33,320 bases of DNA, taken from NCBI GenBank assembly GCA_947625255.1, contig CANQNT010000040.1, positions 1 to 33,320 on the forward strand. Reading direction: 5' to 3'. Below are positions 31,782 through 33,320 of this stretch, piece by piece (positions within the stretch are counted from its first letter, which is position 1; every line of letters starts with the position of its first letter). The DNA comes from an uncultured Acetatifactor sp. GTDB lineage: Bacteria; Bacillota; Clostridia; Lachnospirales; Lachnospiraceae. The notes under the pieces were generated by a model. That model was given only the letters and a program-made list of their open reading frames with translations, was not told the origin of the DNA and made no database searches. Position numbers and translations under genes: made by a program.

Positions 31782-33320
31782 ATGAAAAGTCTAAAGATGA
31801 AGAACCTGAACAAAAAGCAAAAGATTATGGCCGGCGTCATTGTGGGAGTCGTCCTGGCGGCGGTGCTGGTTTTCCTCCTGATCGGTTTCGGCCCAGGAGC
31901 GAGGGAACGGCGTCTGGACCGCCAGCTGGAACAGGCTTATAAGTATATGGAGGAGATGGACTATCAAAGCGCCATTGCCGCGTTTCAGGAGGTGTTAAAA
32001 ATAGATCCAAAGAACGCGGAGGCTTATCTGGGATTGGCGGATGCCTACATAGCGATGGGAGACTATGAGAGCGCTATGGCGATTCTGGAAACGGGTTTTG
32101 CGGAAACGAACTCGGAGCTTTTGAATGCCAGACTGGATGAGGTCAAAGCGGGCTATTTGCAGTTGTCCCAGAACGAGGGGAATTCTTCCGATGGAGGGAA
32201 TTCTCGGGACGATGGGGCGCAGGACCAGTCGGGGCAGGGAAATAATGGAAACAGCTCAGGCGGAGAGGAAGAAAGGACTCCCGGTTCGGAAGAGGCGTCT
32301 GGGGAGGATGAAACGGATGCGGATGACGAGGATGGAATGGATGACGAAGAGTCTGTAGAACCGTCCCGGTCTTCCACTGTGCCTGGGGAGCAGGAGCGGT
32401 CGAACGGACAGGAGAATTCTGAGGAGACGCTGCCCTCCGCAGTGCCGGAAATGCCTGTGGTATCGGAATCCATCGTGACATCGGATGTAACGCCGGCATT
32501 AGATCCGTCTGCGGCGCCGGAGGTGCCTGGGACACCGGAAAGTGGGGATCGTCCGTCTGGGGAGCCGGGTGGAAGCCAGGATGAGACACAGAGTCAGCCG
32601 GGGGAGAGCCGGCCTGAGGAGAGCCGGCCTGAGGAGGATGAGCCTGCGGAGAGTCGGCCGGAGGAGGATGAGCCGGAACAGAGTGAACCTGAAAATCCTG
32701 TTAATCCGCCTGTGACGAATCCCGGCTTTATCAGCTGGGAAGATGCCGGACTGGAAGATCATGTGATGGATTGGCAGGATGAACGCTTGGAACGGGCAAT
32801 GAGAGTCCAAACAGGAATCCAGGACAGGCCGATTATGCTGAGTGATGTATGGGAAATTCAGAGTTTGAATGGTTTCAGTTTATATCGTGTTAGGAATATT
32901 AATGCTTTGGGTGAGTTGAGGAATTTGGTTTCCCTAGATTTGTATTTTAACGATATCAGCGATATCAGCGCGTTGGGGAACCTGACCTCCTTGACCTACT
33001 TGGGTTTGGCAGAAAACCAGATCAGCGATATCAGTGCGCTAGAAAATCTGACTTCTCTGACCAGATTGAATTTGTCCCGTAACCAGATTAGCGATATCAA
33101 CGCGTTGGAGAACCTGACCTCCCTGGACTTTTTGGTGTTGGACCAGAATCAGATCAGTGATATCAACGCGTTGGGGAACCTGACCTCCCTGACAGACTTG
33201 GATTTGTCCTATAACCAGATCGATGATATCAGTGCGTTGGGGAACCTGACCTCCCTGACAGACTTGGATTTGGAGTCTAACCAGATCAGCGACATCAGCG
33301 CGTTGGGGAACCTGACCTCC
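31782..33320 (+). CDS. Membrane-anchored TPR / acidic linker / leucine-rich-repeat protein, 3' end outside window
   Basis: The frame is open from ATG 31782 (AGGAG eight bases upstream) to the last base, 513 codons. Residues 16-37 form one hydrophobic helix after a basic start (KSLKMKNLNKKQK), so the bulk should be outside the cell. Residues about 45-110 contain TPR units (AYKYMEEMDYQSAIAAFQEV; AEAYLGLADAYIAMGDYESA). Residues about 125-315 are a disordered acidic region with ESRPEEDEP-type repeats. From residue 375 on there are internalin-like leucine-rich repeats of 22 residues (ALGNLTSLTDLDLSYNQIDD). Such repeats usually bind proteins or glycans. Function is not known; a surface adhesion role is inference. 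Confidence 0.88.
   Translation, partial: MKSLKMKNLNKKQKIMAGVIVGVVLAAVLVFLLIGFGPGARERRLDRQLEQAYKYMEEMDYQSAIAAFQEVLKIDPKNAEAYLGLADAYIAMGDYESAMAILETGFAETNSELLNARLDEVKAGYLQLSQNEGNSSDGGNSRDDGAQDQSGQGNNGNSSGGEEERTPGSEEASGEDETDADDEDGMDDEESVEPSRSSTVPGEQERSNGQENSEETLPSAVPEMPVVSESIVTSDVTPALDPSAAPEVPGTPESGDRPSGEPGGSQDETQSQPGESRPEESRPEEDEPAESRPEEDEPEQSEPENPVNPPVTNPGFISWEDAGLEDHVMDWQDERLERAMRVQTGIQDRPIMLSDVWEIQSLNGFSLYRVRNINALGELRNLVSLDLYFNDISDISALGNLTSLTYLGLAENQISDISALENLTSLTRLNLSRNQISDINALENLTSLDFLVLDQNQISDINALGNLTSLTDLDLSYNQIDDISALGNLTSLTDLDLESNQISDISALGNLTS
32904..33320 (+). repeat. 66-bp leucine-rich-repeat array
   Basis: Units start at 32904, 32970, 33036, 33102, 33168, 33234 and 33300 (cut by the edge). 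Units 5 and 6 are close to identical at the DNA level, with long shared runs such as GGGGAACCTGACCTCC; the first is the most diverged. This points to recent growth of the array at its downstream side. Confidence 0.9.

Overview
The window looks like a chromosomal segment of an anaerobic, low-to-mid GC Gram-positive of the class Clostridia, most likely a Lachnospiraceae-type gut bacterium. The basis is gene content and style: strong AGGAGG-type ribosome sites, TTGaca/TATAAT promoters, lipoproteins with LxxC lipoboxes, a TndX/TnpX-like large serine recombinase, an Rpn-family nuclease of the type common in these genomes, and a threonine-branch cluster with a phosphoglycerate-mutase-like protein. 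No rRNA, tRNA, CRISPR array or insertion sequence was recognised. Calls rest on reading motifs by eye; no database search was run.

Layout. 1-2472 is the right end of a mobile element (large serine recombinase, cut by the window edge) joined at a GA dinucleotide to the 3' part of a broken XRE regulator, followed by what looks like the 3' scrap of a threonine aldolase gene. 2510-8786 is one long plus-strand unit: comEA, an OmpR-type response regulator, its histidine kinase, a tandem-GerMN lipoprotein, and comEC. 8836-9890 is holA with its own promoter. A small XRE regulator on the minus strand (9932-10189) is divergent from sbcD-sbcC (10408-15048). Then come a DUF1653 protein, an SfsA-MutY fusion and a glycosyltransferase (15108-18786), a PAP2-family membrane protein, and a convergent lipid kinase. 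glyA (21032-22270) ends in a clear terminator.

22355-24413 looks like the remains of a second mobile element: a palindromic promoter/operator, an excisionase-like fragment with no start codon, an intact tyrosine integrase, an unknown 35-residue ORF between two terminators, and a convergent XRE regulator. 24925-29376 is an amino-acid cluster: PheB-like ACT protein, homoserine dehydrogenase, ApgM-like enzyme (candidate homoserine kinase) and aspartate kinase. The end is accessory: an Rpn-type nuclease, an XRE regulator, two copies of one promoter-palindrome cassette, and a membrane-anchored TPR / acidic linker / leucine-rich-repeat protein that runs off the right edge.

How the parts fit. comEA and comEC are the receptor and channel of DNA uptake, and here they share a transcription unit with a two-component system. 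SbcCD, HolA and MutY serve replication and repair. Three consecutive genes (sbcC, the DUF1653 gene, sfsA-mutY) each carry an in-frame array of near-identical 30- or 36-bp units in a linker, an unusual shared feature. The most distinctive signals are the SfsA-MutY fusion with its repeat linker, the duplicated palindromic promoters at 31204-31585, and the XRE gene split exactly inside its conserved WETG motif by the serine-recombinase element.
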